Below are positions 57,191 to 64,000 of a stretch of DNA of 64,000 nt, in pieces. Source of the DNA: Streptomyces sp. HD (GTDB lineage: Bacteria > Actinomycetota > Actinomycetes > Streptomycetales > Streptomycetaceae); assembly GCF_028369295.1 (NCBI RefSeq), contig NZ_JAQMYP010000006.1, positions 218,936 through 282,935 of the forward strand, written 5' to 3'. Under the pieces are notes generated by a model. That model was given only the letters and a program-made list of their open reading frames with translations. It was not told the origin of the DNA and did no database searches. The translations under genes were made by a program, and so were the position numbers. Every line of letters begins with the position of its first letter. Position 1 is the first letter of the stretch.

Positions 57191-59173
57191 TCAGCCGAGC
57201 CAGGCTGTGACGTCGGCCCCTTCCCGTATGAACGCGGGGATCCGTTCCAGTGGGGCCTCCGCTTCCAGCCGCGTACCACCCTCCAGTACGCGTCCGGTGA
57301 GCGCGTCGAGCCACCGCGCGCCGGCCGGCAGATACACCTGGCGGGCCCGCGCGCCCGCCTCGTACACGGGTGCCACCAGCACGTCGGGGCCGAGCAGGAA
57401 CTGGTCGTCCACGTCCCAGGCGTGCTCGTCCTCGGGGAAGTCGAAGAACAGCGGGCGCATCACCGGGGCGCCGGTGCGGTGGGCCTCCTCGGACAGGCGC
57501 ATCAGGTACGGGCGCAGCCGCTCGCGGAGCATCAGGTGGTCGCGGAGGATGCCGTACGCCTCCTCCCCGTAGGACCAGATTTCGTTCGGGCCGCCGGTGA
57601 TGTCCACGGAGAACGTGGGGTGGTTGGGCTTTCGGTCCCCGTGCAGCCGCATGACGGGGCTGAAGGTGCCGTACTGGAACCACCTGATCAGCAGCTCGCG
57701 GTACGCGGGGTCGTCCGGGTCGCCGCCGCCGAAGCCTCCGATGTCGGTGTTCCACCAGGGGATACCGCTCATCGCGACGTTCAGCCCGGCCCTGATCTGG
57801 CGGGCGAGGGAGTCGAAGGTGGTGGGGATGTCCCCGGACCACAGCAGAGCCCCGTGACGCTGGCTGCCCGCCCACGCGGAGCGGACCAACGACAGCGGCC
57901 GGTCCTCGCCCGCCGCACGCAGCCCGTCGGCCACCGCGCGGGTGTGCAGCACGGGGTAGAGGTTCGCGGCCTCGGCGGCCGGTCCGGCCGCGTAGACGGC
58001 GCGCTCCGCGACGGACCAGGGCAGGTCGGGTTCGCACGCGTCCAGCCAGAAGCAGCCCACACCCAGCGCACGGTAGTTGCCGTTCAGCCGCTGCCACAGC
58101 GCGGCGCGTGCGCCGGGGTGGGTGGCGTCGTAGTACGCCATCGGGAGCGTCAGCGCCTCACCGGCCTCCCGGGACGGCCACGCGAAGGTGAGCAGACCGC
58201 CGTTCGCGTCCCGGACCAGGTGCCCGGACGTGCGCAGCTCGTCGTAGGTGTCACTGCCAGGTTCGACGGTCGGCCACACCGAGACGGCGAGCTTCACCCC
58301 GAGGCCGGTCAACTCCTCGACCATGGCGGCGGGGTCGGGCCACTCGCTCTCCTCGAAACGCCAGTCACCCATCTTCGGCCAGTGGAAGAAGTCGCAGACG
58401 ATGACGGCCAGCGGCAGCCCGCGCTCCCTGTACTCCCGTGCCACCGCGAGGAGTTCGTCCTGGGTGCGGTAGCGCAGCTTCGACTGCCAGAAACCGGAGG
58501 CCCACTCGGGGAGGAGGGGCGGGCGTCCGGTGGCCCGGGTGTAGGCGTCGAGGATCTGGGCCGGGGTGTCGCCGGCGGTGATCCAGTAGTCGACGCGCCC
58601 GCCGGCGTCGGCGGTCCACCGGGTGGTGTCGGCGCCCAGTTCGACACGGCCGGTGGCGGGGTTGTTCCACAGCAGTCCGTAGCCGCGCGAGGAATGCAGG
58701 AAAGGGATGGAGGCAACCGTGTTGCCCTGGACGAGGTCGATCACACAGCCCTTCTGGTCCAGGCGACCGTGCAGATGCTGCCCGAGGCCGTGCAGCCGTT
58801 CCCCGTCGTAGGCCTCGAAGTGCTGCTCCGTCCGGCCGCCCGCCGCGTGGACGCGCGGGCCGGCGTGATGCGTGTAGGGGTCCTTGTCTGCGAGGAGTTC
58901 ACGGCCCGAGACGGCGTGGCAGAACCTCAGCCGACCGTCGGCCGACGCCTCGACAGCGAGGCGGCCGTTGAGCAGGCGGGCACTGCCGTCGTCCGATACG
59001 GACAATTCGGCCTGTGGGGAGGGCGAGGGGCTCTCCAGCGCGCCCGGGGCGGTGGGGCCGACGGTCCCCGATGAGGCCCGGACCCGGACGGCGTCCGGTC
59101 CCCAGGGCTCGATGCGGAGGATCTCTTGGGCGGTGCGCCGTTCCAGGACGCCTTCACGGACACTGTAGGACAA
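57191..59173 (-). CDS. GH31 family alpha-glycosidase (xylosidase/glucosidase)
   Basis: About 660 aa, cytoplasmic with no signal peptide. GH31 marks are LPLAVIVCDFFHWPKMGDWR, GVGCFWLDACEPDLPWSV (catalytic nucleophile Asp in WLDACEPD), ALLWSGDIPTTFDSLARQIR (acid/base Asp), and MSGIPWWNTDIGGF. A beta-sandwich N-terminus and LGPDVLVAPVYEAG C-terminus complete it. Three starts are possible: GTG 59209, ATG 59197 (both inside a palindrome and without SD) and TTG 59173, which has GAGGAA 6 nt ahead and is preferred. It would trim alpha-linked sugars from imported oligosaccharides. Confidence 0.88.
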   Translation of the reverse strand: MSYSVREGVLERRTAQEILRIEPWGPDAVRVRASSGTVGPTAPGALESPSPSPQAELSVSDDGSARLLNGRLAVEASADGRLRFCHAVSGRELLADKDPYTHHAGPRVHAAGGRTEQHFEAYDGERLHGLGQHLHGRLDQKGCVIDLVQGNTVASIPFLHSSRGYGLLWNNPATGRVELGADTTRWTADAGGRVDYWITAGDTPAQILDAYTRATGRPPLLPEWASGFWQSKLRYRTQDELLAVAREYRERGLPLAVIVCDFFHWPKMGDWRFEESEWPDPAAMVEELTGLGVKLAVSVWPTVEPGSDTYDELRTSGHLVRDANGGLLTFAWPSREAGEALTLPMAYYDATHPGARAALWQRLNGNYRALGVGCFWLDACEPDLPWSVAERAVYAAGPAAEAANLYPVLHTRAVADGLRAAGEDRPLSLVRSAWAGSQRHGALLWSGDIPTTFDSLARQIRAGLNVAMSGIPWWNTDIGGFGGGDPDDPAYRELLIRWFQYGTFSPVMRLHGDRKPNHPTFSVDITGGPNEIWSYGEEAYGILRDHLMLRERLRPYLMRLSEEAHRTGAPVMRPLFFDFPEDEHAWDVDDQFLLGPDVLVAPVYEAGARARQVYLPAGARWLDALTGRVLEGGTRLEAEAPLERIPAFIREGADVTAWLG

Positions 59174-59189
59174 GGGAGATTCCTCGGTT

Positions 59190-59217
59190 CGACTCATGTG
59201 CCCGGGCACATGAGTCG
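59190..59217. promoter_or_regulatory. 28-bp perfect palindrome at the GH31 start
   Basis: Each half is CGACTCATGTGCCC, making an uninterrupted palindrome. It overlaps two of three possible GH31 starts and, if TTG 59173 is used, lies directly upstream of its SD. It is a strong candidate operator for a sugar-responsive repressor. Confidence 0.7.
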
Positions 59218-59803
59218 TGCGGGCACGGGCTCATGTCGGTATCCGCGCGTTTCATCTGAAGCGGCGCAGGCGGGGCGGGCGCCCCGTCGACAGTACGAGC
59301 TGACGTTATCCAGCTCTCGCGCTCCTCACACTCCGTCCCGCACTCCAATGTCTGACTCGGCGTCAGGACGCGAGCCGAACACATACTCGCAGGTAACAAG
59401 TCTTTCGTGTCGCAAGACTAGACAGAGGCAACGTTCATGTCCGTTAATCCATCCCATGTATCAGTGGAGAGGGCTGCTCGGACCGAGAAGCCTATGAATC
59501 CCGGGCATCGTTGCCCAGCAGGGCTGCCGCCTGGCTCCCAGCCGCTGGCTCCGGACGGAGTTCCGACGAGCGAACAGGCCCAACCGCAGTGCCGGTGGAG
59601 TCTCACGCGCATCGGTTCTCGCCGGCATGGCGGCCGGGACGGTGACCGCCACCAGCGGCTCCCGCTGTGATGTCGTCGGCCTGCTACGTGTGGCGCCACA
59701 TCGGCAACAGACAAGCCCGCGACATGCCGCACCCGACTCTGGGACATGCGAGCGAACGCACCGACGACCAAGCAGTCGCTCTCCCCTCACCGAAAGGGTC
59801 AAG
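59218..59803. promoter_or_regulatory. Divergent intergenic region between GH31 and GH127
   Basis: About 590 bp of lower-GC sequence without a credible gene. Longer frames that cross it have no SD or family content. It must hold the promoters of both glycosidase genes. I found no clear -35/-10 pair. Confidence 0.4.
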
Positions 59804-63687
<3,884 letters not shown>

Positions 63688-63728
63688 CCCGCGCGCACAT
63701 GATCACAAGCTCATGACCCCGCCGACCA

Positions 63729-63759
63729 GGCCCGCAAAGCAGCTTGCGCTTTGCGGGCC
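63729..63759 (+). terminator. Hairpin between GH62 and GH27
   Basis: GGCCCGCAAAGC and GCTTTGCGGGCC form a perfect 12-bp stem with a 7-nt loop. It may end the GH62 transcript or attenuate reading into the next gene, whose SD begins immediately after it. Confidence 0.8.
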
Positions 63760-63775
63760 GGGAAGGAACCCCTCC

Positions 63776-64000
63776 ATGGTTCCCCTGCACAGACGGCTGC
63801 TCCGTCTCCTCGCGGCCACCGCACTGACGCTCACCGCCTGCGTCACCGCCTCCGCCGGCACGACCGCCGAGGCCGCACCGGGCAGCCCGGCGCTGACCCC
63901 ACCGATGGGTTGGAACAGCTGGAACAGCTTCGGCTGCGGCATCACCGAGGCGCAGGTCCGCGAGGCCGCCGACGCGATGGTGTCCTCGGGCATGCGGGAC
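63776..64000 (+). CDS. GH27 alpha-galactosidase-type enzyme, 5' part (runs off right edge)
   Basis: ATG 63776 is about 9 nt after GGAAGGA. The first 75 codons give a signal peptide (RLLRLLAATALTLTACVTAS) and the mature start PALTPPMGWNSWNSFGCGIT, the hallmark of GH27 alpha-galactosidase or beta-L-arabinopyranosidase. Then EAQVREAADAMVSSGMRD. In this arabinan/xylan locus the arabinopyranosidase option is attractive. The rest is outside the window. Confidence 0.9.
   Translation, partial: MVPLHRRLLRLLAATALTLTACVTASAGTTAEAAPGSPALTPPMGWNSWNSFGCGITEAQVREAADAMVSSGMRD

Overview
The window is high-GC actinobacterial chromosome and almost certainly Streptomyces. Evidence: GTG/TTG starts, tightly overlapping ATGA/GTGA gene junctions, a c-di-AMP (ydaO-type) riboswitch ahead of an NlpC/P60 protein, and a phage-tail-like contractile injection system of the Streptomyces type. 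No rRNA, tRNA, CRISPR array, integrase or transposase was seen.

Region 1 (1-23.7 kb, minus strand) is a near-complete extracellular contractile injection system (eCIS) operon. In transcription order it encodes sheath, inner tube, a gp26-type factor, an unknown, a Pvc16-type terminator, an AAA+ ATPase, a small protein, a giant DUF4157 protein (about 2,283 aa), a probable immunity protein, two Pvc7/LysM baseplate proteins, gp27-type hub, gp5-type spike, PAAR-like tip, gp25, a Pvc11 baseplate protein, and a Pvc12-like protein that runs off the left edge. The giant protein reads as a polymorphic effector: zincin-like DUF4157 head, low-complexity stalk, long hydrophobic/amphipathic helical segment, Lys/Pro linker and unique C-terminus. 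The repeat-type gene overlapping its 3' end looks like a cognate immunity gene. No capsid, terminase or lysis genes are present.

Region 2 (24-37 kb) is a mosaic. It holds an amidohydrolase remnant with a nonsense codon, an NAD-dependent epimerase/reductase, a riboswitch-controlled NlpC/P60 protein that has lost its catalytic Cys, and a wrecked sugar/inositol locus of three pseudogenes with an intact-looking operator. It also holds a graspetide-type RiPP pair (tgmA/tgmB), a truncated SGNH esterase, an MFS exporter, a P450, an ankyrin protein and a DUF1877 protein.

Region 3 (37-53 kb) looks like a metal-handling island. A cobalamin-riboswitch-controlled FecCD-type importer converges on an isocyanide synthase (DIT1/PvcA family), a P450, a Cys-rich mini-protein and a second FecCD-type importer whose binding protein is Met/Cys-rich. 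An ECF-like sigma factor follows, then a copper block: Met/His-rich membrane protein, PCuAC chaperone, CopA P-type ATPase with an odd repetitive tail, Met-rich mini-protein, YcnI-like protein and a DUF998 protein. I infer a copper-linked isocyanide metallophore system. This is the best candidate for an undescribed system beside the eCIS toxin cassette.

Region 4 (53-57 kb) has two paralogous orphan proteins flanking a GAF-PP2C phosphatase and small hypotheticals. Region 5 (57-64 kb) is a plant-polysaccharide locus: GH31, a Tat-exported GH127 beta-L-arabinofuranosidase with lectin-like tail, a CBM13-GH62 arabinofuranosidase, and the start of a secreted GH27 enzyme. It contains striking inverted repeats, including a 28-bp perfect palindrome at the GH31 start.
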